The notes beneath the pieces were generated by a model. That model was not told the DNA's origin. It saw only the letters and a list, made by a program, of their open reading frames with translations, and made no database searches. From Phoronis australis (Eukaryota; Phoronida; Phoronidae): a DNA stretch of 64,000 nucleotides. Shown here piece by piece: positions 43,301 through 55,100 of this stretch (position 1 is its first letter; each line of letters begins with the position of its first letter). Position numbers and translations under genes: made by a program. The stretch spans positions 228,193-292,192 of the forward strand of contig NMRA01000532.1 of assembly GCA_002633005.1 (NCBI GenBank). Reading direction: 5' to 3'.

Positions 43301-46300
43301 TGCCGGATAACCTGTTAACACAAACCAATTAAAAGGTGTTTTGCCACAAGGGTACGAAAATGAAAAGCATTCGTATTTTTACTCTTGAATTAAAATGTTT
43401 GCAGATGAAGTTTTGTTCCTGATTTGTTACATCGCAAAACTTTTCAGGGGTATTCCATTCATCCTATTTCCCGTGACATTTTGTTTGAAAACTTGGCAAG
43501 CTTTGAAGCTTATAACAGGATTTTACAGCCGCACATCACTGGATGTTCAGGAAGTAAACAATAAAACACACTGTTTTTGACCTCCAGGTTTACAAATTTC
43601 ACAGTTTCATCACTGAAAACGTTAGTATAACATTCAATGTATGGTTTTTCATTAAAACTCACACGTCTCTTTAAGTCGAGTTAGTAAAAATGACACAGTC
43701 TGTTCTCTTTTCAACCTGGACTGTATTTTAATGATGAACCGTAATTTTGTTCTACATTATCTCACGAGTTTAGCCACTTACATGTACATGTTATGGTCCG
43801 ACAAATTTAGATTTGGAAACTTCCTGTCAAAGATCGTGAAGTAAAATGGTGAACCGGTATCGTTCGAAAACTCCTGCATGAAACTGATAATACAAAATTT
43901 CAAAGTAGAGCTTCTTGTGATACATATTGTCACGTGACACATATTGTCACTCGAGCATTACACAGCCATTAGAAGAACACTGATACCTGGAAAAATAGAG
44001 GCTGCAAAACATGTGACCCGTCTCGAATCACACACACGCGGCAGTTGACATCAGCACCACCTTCCAACAGGACTTTAACAACGTCTTCGAAGCCTGCACT
44101 GCATGCGGCCATTACAAGCGGCTGGGGTGTGATTGGATTCGCAATATCCTTGCGATAGGAAAAGTCTTTGGTGTTGACATCCACGTTTGATGATTTTCCT
44201 GCTGCAAAAACGAATTTTGACGTTATCTTGGGAGTCTAAGTAATGAAAGAAAAATCTTCAATACATACCACTTGATTTTAACTGTTTATTTGTTTTGTTA
44301 TAATATGGTGTCCTTAGATGTACACGTGCATGTTTTGTAAGTTTTAGGAGGGCCTGGCCCGAGACCACAGGTTCGAAAACGACTCGGAACTTAGCTCTCA
44401 CGAACGTTTGAAATTGACTGTAGTGTACCGCTCAATTCGTTGACTTGGGCGCTGATTTTCTAGTAAACTTTATCACCAGACATGGAATGGGTTACAATTA
44501 ACAGCAAAAACGACCCTAAACTCTTAGCCCTTAAAAAGACTAAGTGTTTAATTAGAATCTTACCTGTTTTTATTATCCTTTCCAACATTCCCCCGTCGCC
44601 TGCTAATGCTGCAATCACCATTTCATTCGTTTCTGCCTTAGCCTTCAATGAATCCCGAACTTCTTTAGCACAAAGTTTCACGTACGGAGCAAGCCAGTCG
44701 ACTTGTTCGACCTTGTCACCCTTCCGAACTGGAATTTTAGATCGACACCAAAAGTTCAGCAGTCTCTCCAGCTTCGTGAGGTCAGTCTGGAGTCCATTTA
44801 TGACGTGCTTTAATCCTGCAACAAGTAATGTTAGGCAAACGGTTGCTGATGTGATAAATTGCAGTAGGAACCAGCACACAATTAACGCATACATAGTATA
44901 CATGCCTTATATCATAACCAACAATTTCAGTTAAAACAATGACAATATCTAAAACAAAAATAATAGCAGATGACAAGACCTACATGTATACAGCAAAATA
45001 CAAGGTATCCAAAACTCATTTTCAAAAGAAGATTTGAAGTAATCTTGAACATTGTAGTGAACTAGTTCCGGAATGTCAGGCAATGCTATTAGAAAATGAA
45101 ATAAAACCTTACCAGGATTGTACATTTCAAACCAATAGAACAGCGTCTCCCATCCCTGAGGTTTGGTCTGCAACAAAACATCCTTTGCCGTTTCGCCTTT
45201 ATTATTACTAAGTAAGGGATCCACTCCGCACCTGCAACAGAATGACATTCTTTAAACGAAAGAATACTGGTTGAACGAGGCTTGTGGGACAATTGTAACA
45301 GCGAGAATTCATGGGCGGCGCAGCACTGAAAAAAGTGGGGGGCTAAAGCCTCCCCAGCCCCCTCCCCCTGTGGTGAAGCGCCTATAGACCGTGGGCGGTG
45401 CAGCGATGAAAAAAGTAGGGGGCTATAGACCCCCAGCCCCCTATGGTGCGTCGCCCATGGAATTACTTCCGCTGAGAGAAATTTAGCCGTCTAAATATAC
45501 CGTGACACAATGCACGGTTTCTCATCCACTCGCGTGCAAATCCTCTTTGCGCAAGAGTCGCCTAATGAATTTTAGTTTACGTCTGTTTTGACGACTTATT
45601 GCCAATGGCACTCAAAGTCTCATTTTTCGCAAGCATTTTCTTCTCTGTTTTTCTTTTTTAATGGTATATGATATGAATTAGACTCTGAAACCAATGTGTG
45701 TAACACGTGTGTGCGCCATCACACGTAATTTAGGAAAACGTGATCTTAGCCGCCGCCAGTCTTGTTCTCACACTAGTGCACCAGTGACTACCAACAAACA
45801 GTGTTGACATCACATGCAAACAGAATTTCCTCATCATCAGATGTACAATAGCAATTAGTTTACCACTGCACCTTATGTCACCGAACTTACATGTACCTGC
45901 ACCTTGCTTTGAAATGTAACTTTATACTGGTCACCACGGTACCTAGCTGCTTGAATCGAGCTGTCATTTGAATTACATGTAATCTTTGTTGACGTGAATA
46001 CCAGGTTTAGTAATGTGGACTCAGTGACATGGAATCGTGGCTTCACCGCTTTGTGCAACGATTAATTTTCACCCACGGCCTTTGCGATCATTTCGAGGAG
46101 GCAGTGTGGCCTGGTTGACAAGTGCCCGCTTTCTTTACTCGAGGTCGTGGGTTCAAGTCCCACCAGGTCACACTGCCAAACCCTTGAGCCAGGTTTCTAG
46201 CTCCTCAGCTCGGTTTTAACCATATATCAATAAAGCATAAAAATATTTCCAGGTGATCAGTGCAATGGGCCCACATGCGAGGCCTGCGCACGTCTGATAC

Positions 46301-49099
46301 AACGTGTATCAGACCGCCTGCAATTATTTTTTTTATTTGCGATCATTTGGCTTCACGGATTAACAGTTTCAGTGAATTATCTTCGGAAACAGATAGACAA
46401 GGGACGTCCGCCATGTTTGCTTTGGACGTACGGTAACTATGGTAGGCGTGGCCTAACTGAATTTGTTGGAACTATCCATTGTGGTTAAACGCCGTCTAAC
46501 TGAGCCTGAGTTACAAGCTCGGGCCGAAATCTCGCCCGGGTCGCTTCTTGAGTGTTTGACTTACCTAAGAAATGCTACTAATACATTGTACGGGGCCCCA
46601 TGCTGTCGACACAGTACGTGAAGGCAAGTCTCTCCTGCGTCGTCTGTACCATCAACATCTATCTGACACCTGCAAGCAATATATTTGTGGGTAGGGTTAT
46701 GACGGTTACAGCGGTTATCACTCGTCACGATACCTACAGTACAACTGGACGAGTGCGTTCCGTATTAGACGGAAGAAATTCGTGAAAACGCGTAGGGGGC
46801 ATGTTTTCTCGAGACAAGGCCATCCATCACAGAGTGCGTGCGAAGCACGTGATCACAGTACTTTTTTCTCGGAAGTGTCCAACTGCAGATACTGGAAAAT
46901 AAAGTCGCGTGTCGACTCAGCGACAAGGGAGACCGCCGTTCACTCACATTTCATAAAGAATGCCGTTAAGTACAGTATAATTTGGAGTTTCTGGTAATCT
47001 GTTTATAAATCGCCGACTTTAAAAAATCTACCTTAAATAGCAACACACGTAAAGACATGGTCAGTTGATTCAATTAATGGCTGTTTGGTAAAAATACAAA
47101 GATAAAATTACACAGGCTTTCCGAAAAAATACCGACTTAAAATCCGTAGTTTTGTGCATGACTAAATACAATACACATGCGCACTCGTCGACGTGGCGCT
47201 ATGTAAGCCTGATACTTCAAACAGTGAAATTTGATTATGACGAAGCACAACTTTCTTACATGGCGTTTAAATTTTTGGAGGCGATATGAACTCATGCAAA
47301 TTCAATACCGTGTACGTTAAGTAAAAACGTCATTCTGTTAGCGCGGCATAACCTAAATGTGTACAGTACTTATTACTAAACCCTGTTTTGGTGATTTCCA
47401 CCAAACCTCGTTCTGTTACCTGCTAATGCGCCCTTGGCGTCAATCTTAGGCAGGAATCAACTAAAAACTCATACTCCCTATGTCACAGAGTGGACACTAT
47501 GGTCCTTGCAGGTTGGTCTTTTCCCACAATTCGCTAAAAGCGTACGCCATGGTTGAAAGGAATATTCAAATTTTGCTCCAAACTTTTGAGGGTTGTCGAG
47601 GGTTTCAAAGCGTGCGCGCACCCAGGGGGGGGGCTCGGGGAGCTCGAACGAGCCCCCCTCCCCCCCCAATTTGGCNCCCCCCCCCCCCCCCAATTTGGCG
47701 AAATGGGCAAAAAGGTCCTTCCGTGAGACAAAATGTCCGAGTAAATGGGACAAAAGTCCACTAAAGAAGCGCAAACGCGCAATTCACTGTGGTGCTTCCG
47801 TTTTTTTTGTCTGTCCGCTCATTTGTTAGCAAAAGGTCCACAACGTCAGGAATTCGAGCCCCCAATATTGAAGGCTGGGTGCGCGCATGCAAAGCATTAT
47901 TTTGCTTCAGGGAACTGGATGAGAAGGTTTTTTGGTATCTGTTAAATATGTATAGGTCAAAACCGGGTTTGATATTCTTTTAACAGGCGCCTTCATCTTT
48001 GACAAGTTTTCTTCCCATTTGCTGTTTCTAAACATGAACAATGTAAGGGATTGAATTCTTTCCCAGGGTGTACAAATTGCTTAGAATATTTGGCCGTCAT
48101 AATTATTTGTTAGTGTTATAATTATTTATTACTGTCATTATTCCTGGCTTCTCATTGTCGAAATCAGACTGATTGTGCGCTCGGTGAACGGTAGCCGGCC
48201 GGGCGAGAGCAAAGTGTTTTTTCAGCCTTTACTTCACCAAGAAACGGATGCTCACTAGTGATGTACAGTACGCCTACGCTTCTCACCTCAGACAAAGTTG
48301 GTATACCACTGGTAGAGCACAAGGATGCGAGAATGTACGTGATCTCTCAGCCACGTGGTGTAACAGCGTTCGACCGCGAAGGTCCTGGATGCTGACGTCA
48401 CGGCCCTGGTTGATCAAGCTCAATACGCACTTGGCTACAGTTGATGCATCTTCGGTGGTCAAAGCTTGGAATAGGCGCGTGTTTTCAAACACCAAAACCT
48501 CGCTGACATCTGCACGTGTATTGGTCGACATCTGAAAGGTTAAGTGCGTCTAGAGTACTAACTGAACAACTACAGCGCTTTAAATTAGCCGGAAACTATA
48601 TGGTGGCCAACTAAGAACGATCGAGATACCGTCATGGACCGTCGAAAATAAAAGTTCCCAGTTGTAGGGGATGTGAGAACAAATTTGTCATTTGATCTCT
48701 GACACCTCGTACGACAGGCCATGTCCCTCGCCCTAACACCCCTTTCTCCCACTCTCCCTTCCCTTCCCCGCGGTTACCCCTCCATGTCTCCCTTTAATTC
48801 CTCAGTCCGCCCCTCCCCAAGTCCCTCGGGCCTTACATTTGTCATTTGCCCAACTAATCGACACTTTGTCAAGTTGCAAAATCGACAAAACCAAACTACC
48901 AATTTGAATTATTTTGAGAAGCGCATGTACACCAATACACTCGCCGTGCGTGTCCTCCCTATCAAAGCAGTAAAACTCCCGACATGTTCTGCAATTTAAC
49001 TGATATTTCTCGTTTGTCCTAGGGACAGGCCGGACAACATGCATACAGCAAGCGAGAAATCTGTTGAGTTCTTACCGTCAGGTGCCTCCTTCCTCCCAT
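37372..49099 (-). CDS. ankyrin-repeat protein, complete gene of 11-12 coding exons
   Basis: Minus-strand exons are: 49099-49076 (probable), 48531-48287, 46669-46565, 45231-45113, 44815-44564, 44198-43987, 43311-42874, 42535-42338, 41555-41457, 40062-39919, 39016-38855 and 37686-37372. All junctions are GT-AG and the phases agree. The eleven certain exons give 762 residues; the short first exon (MGGRRHLT) would give 770. Ankyrin helices are visible in exon 48531 (LRGRTLLHHVAER), exons 46669/45231 (AGETCLHVLCRQHG, CGVDPLLSNNKGET), 44198 (VVKVLLEGGADVNCR), 43311 (DGETVLYEAMRHQ, NGRTARDLA), 42535 (GGRTVLHLAILGENVDLVKY) and 41555 (ERTPLHYAYLLL). No signal peptide or membrane helix was seen, so it is probably an intracellular scaffold. 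The C-terminal 200 residues have no ankyrin signature. The orthologue is not identified. Confidence 0.85.
42874..43311 (-). other. largest ankyrin exon (146 codons)
   Basis: The acceptor is TTAACAG and the donor GTAAGG, both phase 0. It carries two clear ankyrin repeats (SDGETVLYEAMRHQKSVAFV and NKNGRTARDLA) and a third degenerate one (SGATVLDKAMEKRRKDLHVV). An insert between the second and third has cysteine and aromatic residues (YADCIDNFVFRKIFQQDGTC). Confidence 0.88.
45310..45459. mobile_element. small inverted-repeat element with an internal tandem unit
   Basis: The left end is CATGGGCGGCGCAGCA and the right end reads GGTGCGTCGCCCATG, an imperfect inverted repeat. GAATT flanks both sides (45305-45309 and 45460-45464) as a candidate target-site duplication. 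Inside, two ~80-bp units each contain GGGCGG-GCAGC, a GAAAAAAGT block and CCCCAGCCCCCT. It lies upstream (minus sense) of the ankyrin exon at 45231. Confidence 0.65.
46094..46335 (+). mobile_element. tRNA-derived SINE with a perfect 13-bp target-site duplication
   Basis: The head GAGGAGGCAGTGTGGCCTGG holds an A-box-like motif, and GGGTTCAAGTCCCACC is a strong Pol III B box 50 bases on. The body ends with the hairpin TCTGATACAACGTGTATCAGA and a T-rich tail. The 13 bases TTTGCGATCATTT occur exactly before (46081-46093) and after (46336-46348) the insert. A diverged copy of the same element lies at 58201-58412 in inverted orientation. Insertion was in an intron of the ankyrin gene. Confidence 0.92.
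46565..46669 (-). other. short ankyrin exon (35 codons)
   Basis: The acceptor is GCTTGCAG and the donor GTAAGT. Phase 2 on both sides makes AGG (Arg) at each junction. It encodes GTDDAGETCLHVLCRQHGAP, the first half of an ankyrin repeat whose second half is on the next exon. It is too short to appear as a long open frame and was found from phase and splice logic. Confidence 0.85.
47392..47980 (+). repeat. dispersed repeat family, copy near 47.4 kb
   Basis: This block shares ordered words with 50361-50665: CCTCGTTCTGT, CTGCTAATGC or CCGCTAATGC, TTGGCGTC, TCATACTCCCTA, TGGTCCTTG, AAAGCGTA and AAACCGGGTTT. It contains the lone N at 47676 amid poly-C. It lies in the first long intron of the ankyrin gene. 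No coding capacity was seen. Confidence 0.75.
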
Positions 49100-50159
49100 T
49101 TAGTTTCTTTTATTAGTTTTAAGCCCAGGATTCGCATCCCAATTAAGAACCCCGCCGGCGACGAATACTTCACTTACTGAAGGTTGATGGAATTATCCCT
49201 CAGTCAGAAGTATGTGTAGTAAAGTTCAGATTGCAAATTTGAATTGGTACACAGGTTTTTGATCACACGGCAGCTTACCTGTATATAGCAGTAGGAACCG
49301 GCTGTGAACTGTATATCTGCAGTCTACGCCGTAGTAGCCTTGAATCATTTGATGCACGAATTGTCGTCATCAAGTTGTGTCAACAGAGACATCTTCGCTG
49401 TTGCCTAACGACGTCTGACGGGATTTTCAGTCGTGTTTACCTTGTGTAAATACTATCTAGTGATGCCTTTGCCTGATTACACGTAAACGAATAAACATTA
49501 ATACAGAGTCCGCCTCTACATGTTATTCCGGACGTCCGTAGATTGCNACACTCGCCGTGCGTGTCCTCCCCGGCTATCAAAGCAGTAAAACTCCCGACAT
49601 GTTCTGCAATTTAACTGATATTTCTCGTTTGTCCTAGGGACAGGCCGGACAACATGCATACAGCAAGCGAGAAATCTGTTGAGTTCTTACCCAGGTGCCT
49701 CCTTCCTCCCATTTAGTTTCTTTTATTAGGTTTAAGCCCAGGATTCGCATCCCAATTAAGAACCCCGCCGGCGACGAATACTTCACTTACTGAAGGTTGA
49801 TGGAATTATCCCTCAGTCAGAAGTATGTGTAGTAAAGTTCAGATTGCAAATTTGAATTGGTACACAGGCTTTTGATCACACGGCAGCTTACCTGTATATA
49901 GCAGTAGGAACCGGCTGTGAACTGTATATCTGCAGTCTACGCCGTAGTAGCCTTGAATCATTTGATGCACGAATTGTCGTCATCAAGTTGTGTCAACAGA
50001 GACATCTTCGCTGTTGCCTAACGACGTCTGACGGGATTTTCAGTCGTGTTTACCTTGTGTAAATACTATCTAGTGATGCCTTTGCCTGATTACACGTAAA
50101 CGAATAAACATTAATACAGAGTCCGCCTCTACATGTTATTCCGGACGTCCGTAGATTGC
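48937..50159 (+). repeat. 611-bp direct duplication split by a single N (probable assembly artefact)
   Basis: Copy 1 (48937-49546) and copy 2 (49548-50159) are nearly identical and abut the lone N at 49547. They differ by a 4-base insertion (CTCCCT against CTCCCCGGCT), a 2-base deletion (TTACCGTCAGG against TTACCCAGG) and a few substitutions. The 2-base change falls at the donor side of the probable first ankyrin exon. Allelic contig ends joined without merging explain the pattern best. Confidence 0.88.
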
Positions 50160-50360
50160 ACCGCGGCAAAACATCTTCAGCTGCAGTTGGTTTACGCAGG
50201 CTCGCTGTTGACAAGAGCTTGGCCTACATGTAGATTCTGGCATAAAATGAGTAATCAGTCTTTGTATTTTTTCCGAATGAAAACACATTTGCCTAACGTT
50301 CTTCTCTGATTCCTCGATCCGGGCACCGCACTGCTTTTTTAAAAAAGAATACAAATTTGT

Positions 50361-50665
50361 GTTTTGATCATTTCAATCAATCCTCGTTCTGTACCCGCTA
50401 ATGCATCATTGGCGTCTCGACTCAACTAAAAAATCATACTCCCTACGTCACAGATTCGACATTTTGGTCCTTGGAGGCGGATGTTCGGTGTAATTCGGTA
50501 AAAGCGTAGGTCACGCTTGCTCATTTTGCAGACTTTGAAATGAGTTTTCAAATTTCCTTCAAACTTTGGGAGTTCTCGAGGGTTACGGAGCATCATTTTG
50601 TTTCAGAGAACTGAATGGGACAGTCGTTTTTAGTGTCTATTAATGGGTCCAAACCGGGTTTCTTC
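50361..50665 (+). repeat. dispersed repeat family, copy near 50.4 kb
   Basis: This is the second plus-strand copy of the family at 47392-47980, with the same word order from CCTCGTTCTGT to AAACCGGGTTTC. It lacks the poly-C part and contains GCGTAGGTCACGCTTG, shared with the inverted copy at 11303-11440. The three copies differ by indels and substitutions, so they are independent older insertions, unlike the single-N duplications. Confidence 0.75.
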
Positions 50666-51217
50666 CCGCCTGGTCGTTGGCAAACTTCTCAGTAATTTCT
50701 TAGCAGATGCTATTACCACACGGACATGTTTCAATCAAAATTTTCCACTCATTAACTTAGTAACATGGTGTCTCGAAATGCCTTTTTGACACATTTTACG
50801 GAAAATTGGTCCGGCGGCAGCTGCGGCAACTCAGTGCCCGGTCCAGCGCCCATATTCGCAATGATCGAATACGCAATCTAAATGACGATGTATAAATTTG
50901 TATATTCCATCGTACCTTGTCGTTATATAAATAATGTCCATAAGTTGTAACACCTATGTTCATGTATTTCATTAAATTTTATAACGTTTCATAGTACATT
51001 AGTTTCCATGAAAATTCCTTCTGTAATTGCGCTCTTATGTATGCAACCTTATATTCGTGTTTAATGTCATTGTTCTTGTTTCATATATCTTACACGATAG
51101 CGTTTATGATTTTTAAATTTATTTGCCTTTGATGTAATGTCGAAGTACCGCTACTGTTTTATTATGATATGTTTTGTACAGAGTTTTATTATATATTTAC
51201 TCAATTAAAGCAAAGAA

Positions 51218-51796
51218 NNNNNNNNNNNNNNNNNNNNNNNNNNNNNNNNNNNNNNNNNNNNNNNNNNNNNNNNNNNNNNNNNNNNNNNNNNNNNNNNNNN
51301 NNNNNNNNNNNNNNNNNNNNNNNNNNNNNNNNNNNNNNNNNNNNNNNNNNNNNNNNNNNNNNNNNNNNNNNNNNNNNNNNNNNNNNNNNNNNNNNNNNNN
51401 NNNNNNNNNNNNNNNNNNNNNNNNNNNNNNNNNNNNNNNNNNNNNNNNNNNNNNNNNNNNNNNNNNNNNNNNNNNNNNNNNNNNNNNNNNNNNNNNNNNN
51501 NNNNNNNNNNNNNNNNNNNNNNNNNNNNNNNNNNNNNNNNNNNNNNNNNNNNNNNNNNNNNNNNNNNNNNNNNNNNNNNNNNNNNNNNNNNNNNNNNNNN
51601 NNNNNNNNNNNNNNNNNNNNNNNNNNNNNNNNNNNNNNNNNNNNNNNNNNNNNNNNNNNNNNNNNNNNNNNNNNNNNNNNNNNNNNNNNNNNNNNNNNNN
51701 NNNNNNNNNNNNNNNNNNNNNNNNNNNNNNNNNNNNNNNNNNNNNNNNNNNNNNNNNNNNNNNNNNNNNNNNNNNNNNNNNNNNNNNNNNNNNNNN
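51218..51796. other. assembly gap (579 N)
   Basis: A run of N of defined length. The long open frames that cross it are artefacts. The gap lies between the ankyrin gene and IDH3A and may hide promoter sequence of either. Confidence 1.
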
Positions 51797-52118
51797 CTAG
51801 CTCCTTTTCACTAGTCAACGAGACTCTTTAGCTCAGTTTGACTAAGTTTTTACTATTAACTTAAAAGTTTTGTATTAATTTTGACAAACTTGGCGGATGT
51901 GGAAGTTTCATAGTTTGGAAGTTGAGAGAAATTTTAGCCTTGGGTTAAAAAATAATTTAACCCAGTTTTTTGGGGCAGGCCCTGAGACAGGACGCAGAAT
52001 TCTGCACTGACAGGACTGTGACCTTGGCTGGCCCCGACGCCCCCTAGTGGGCTGTCCTCTAGCCGGCTGCTTCAAAATCTATTCGGAAGTCTTCGGGTAC
52101 TACCGTTAACACACGGAG

Positions 52119-52126
52119 TACGTCAT
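52119..52126 (+). promoter_or_regulatory. CRE-like TACGTCAT just upstream of the IDH3A start
   Basis: TACGTCAT lies 11 bases before the IDH3A ATG, in a locally GC-richer stretch. It is close to the cAMP-response-element core. No TATA box is evident. The position so near the ATG means it would be in the 5' UTR or core promoter. Function is inferred from the motif only. Confidence 0.3.
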
Positions 52127-52136
52127 ATCCGTAATA

Positions 52137-55100
52137 ATGGCCGGTGTGACAAGATCAGCTGTGAGTATTTCTCTCGATCATCGTGTTTATGAATTAGCCG
52201 CGGCTTGATTGTCATGTTATATATAAGTTATTGATTTCGTCTCGAACTAACTGAGGTTTTGGTCCGGGGTTTCATTGAACTGGATCTTCTTTATTGACCA
52301 GTGTTAGTAATCTTTACGCCTTAGCAGGTAGCTTCACTCACGTTGCCGAGACTGAACCAATCCTGAACCCAACATGTTTGCGCTGATGTACTGCTATTCA
52401 CTAACTCACTGGAGCTGATCTCGATATTTTTGGCACACTGTTCATCGAGACTAACGCTTGTAGAGTTTATATTGGCTAAACCTTGAATGTGTACATCGCC
52501 TGACTAGGCTCGCGGTAGCCTTGGCGCAAAGCTATATAAAATATAGGCGATCACATCGCCCTGGATGCCGCAGGCATACATGAGCGATAGTACATTCCCA
52601 CAAAAAGTTACTCATATCAAAATACAGGAAATAAAATCAAATGAAACATACATATATGCACATGGAGTTATAAACAACTCATACCGTAAGTAAGTTAGAA
52701 AACGATACAGTCACTTGAGATAATTTGAACAAATCGATGAAAATCTGTCACGGTTTGCTCAAGTTTCTCTTACCGAGTGCCATTTTGAGGAAGTTATTTG
52801 AAATCACGCATGTTGACAAATAAAAAGGCCAAGGGACACAAATCTTACTAATTTCACCTGATACCTTCTCATGCTATTTTGCAAGTGTCACGTGCTAGTG
52901 TCACGTGCTTCACTCTGTCTCACGCTAACATTTGCCTAACTCACATGACTCAGTTGACATACTTTGTGGTTATTGGTTATTGCGCACGCAGTGAAAAAGT
53001 TAACGGCAACCAAAAAAGTGGAGTTGGAATTCTTCGCCAAAGTCAGCTTAATTCTCACAACTAAGCTTCATCAAAGATATGTATAAAAGTAGAAAGGACC
53101 AATGATGAAAGTAAGCGCTTTTTAAATGATAGTTTTAAGTGTGGAATGTATTTTTGACGAGGTGGAAACTCAAAATCGGTGACTGGATTTGGGTTACCGC
53201 CCGTTTAAAATACATGTAACGAAATGCGTACAGAAAGCGAATGGAAGTATTGTAGCCCCTAAATGGCCAACTGAGGGGCTACGTGTTGCCTATATAAAAT
53301 ACAGCTAAGAACCACCGTGTGTTGAGCTCCGATAGTCTTCATACAGCTAGCTGGCTGGCAAGGCTCGCACTAGACTTTAAAGGGTTTTAGACAATATGGC
53401 TCAAGCACCAGAAAACTTAGCTATTTTAAAAAATTACCAGTCAAATTTTACTAGTCCATTGATAAAAGTACAGTTACATGGACCAAACTTTTTATTTCAT
53501 GTTATGCACAAGTCCTTTTCATAGATAAGACGTTTGCCTTAGGACAAAAACAAATGATCAACATTCCAAGGTCATATAGTAACCTAATAAGTTGGAGGGG
53601 ATGTCAGCCAACGTGGGTTTTATTATGACCTATCAAGTTTGGGCAGAGGTTCTCCCTATACTAGAGTTACTGCATGGGTTCCCGCTATCCCCGGACTACA
53701 AGGGAGGTACATTGGCCATGTGGGCATTTCATTGATCAATCTAACAAAAATTGGGCGGGGATTACCCCTACCTCCGGGTTACAGCGGGGTACGCCAGCCA
53801 CGTGGGCATTTTGATGAGCAAGACATTTGCATCCAAAACCAACTTGTGGCTTGCAAAATAAAACTAAATCATGTAGAGGAGGTAATATAAAACTCCGGTT
53901 TTATCCTCTGGGTAAGTAATGCCGTCAGACCGGCCCACACCACGTCGCCAGTGTAAAAAGTTATTGAGTGACTTGGTCACATTTGTCGCGGAAATAGTCT
54001 TCTAGTGGTTGTTGACATTGTCACTTGCAAACAACAAGCTCCAGCATCTACACAAGATCTCGCTATGAAGCGAAAAATTCCCATTACCAAGACCGCTGAC
54101 TCCCCTACACAGCTGAACATTTCGTTGTTGTAAAAGAGTGATTTCAGGGAGAGTGACGGACATGAAATGGAACATTCACTTGGTATTGTTAGGACTCGGA
54201 AACGAAGTAAGAGTGTACAGTCGTTTTTGGCGCGACTTGATTCGAGTTGACTGTGATTCGACACTCGCATAGGTTTCCAAACTTAATTTTTTATAGTCAA
54301 GTTGCGAAAGCATTCACCAAGTTGGCGAACGGACTTAGCTCTGCAATCTCCAATGCAGCTCAGAATTCGTCAATGGCCAGCGGGTAGTGTGAGTGGGTAG
54401 TGCGAGCGGGAAGTGCGAGCGGGTAGTGCGAGCGGGTAGTGAGAGCGGGTAGTGCGAGCGGGTAGTGGGAGCGGGTAGTGCGAGCGGGTAGTGCGAGCCT
54501 AGCCTGGGTAGTTCTGGTTCCCTCGTCATGTAGACAGTAGTCACCGTCTCTAGCTTGCCGAGTAGAGACATTGGAGCCCCTATAGGAGCTTCATATGACA
54601 GAAGATTTTCGGCGAGTATACCTCACAATGACTAAAACATCGAAGTCACGTTGTTATAAATACCTTTTGTGCATAGAGGTACACTTTAGGAAGCGGTCAA
54701 TGCCTGTAATTATTTCCAACTCCACAAAATAGTCCTGTTATCGAATGTTTTCTTTGAGCAGTCACTTGCTTAGTTCCCAAAATTGGTAACTCGTCATTTT
54801 TACACTGCGCACACCAGGGGATATGATATCATACCACTTGCCGCATGCAGTGTTAAAAATGGCGAGTTATTGATTGTGGAAACTGAATGAGGGTTTGCTC
54901 GAAGAAAAAGTTTGATAGCATGAGTATTTCATCGAGTTGGAAGGAATTAAATACATCAACGGCCTCCTATAAGGTGTTCCTCTATGCACAAAAGGTTTCT
55001 ATAACAAAGTGACTTAAATAATATGCAGGTTTGTCAAAAAGTTCCTGTTTGTTTTGCATGATCATCATGAAATTTCTATTTTTAGCTTTCCCATTTGCGC

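Noticed and set aside
44482-44934. 150-residue plus-strand open frame
   Set aside because: It is antisense to the ankyrin-gene exon at 44815-44564, which has splice sites and phase on the minus strand.
46095-46170. tRNA gene call at the B-box-rich segment
   Set aside because: The A and B boxes belong to a SINE with a body, tail and target duplication. No complete cloverleaf is apparent and a second SINE copy has the same head.
51169-51831. long open frames across 51.2-51.8 kb
   Set aside because: They consist almost wholly of the run of N at 51218-51796.
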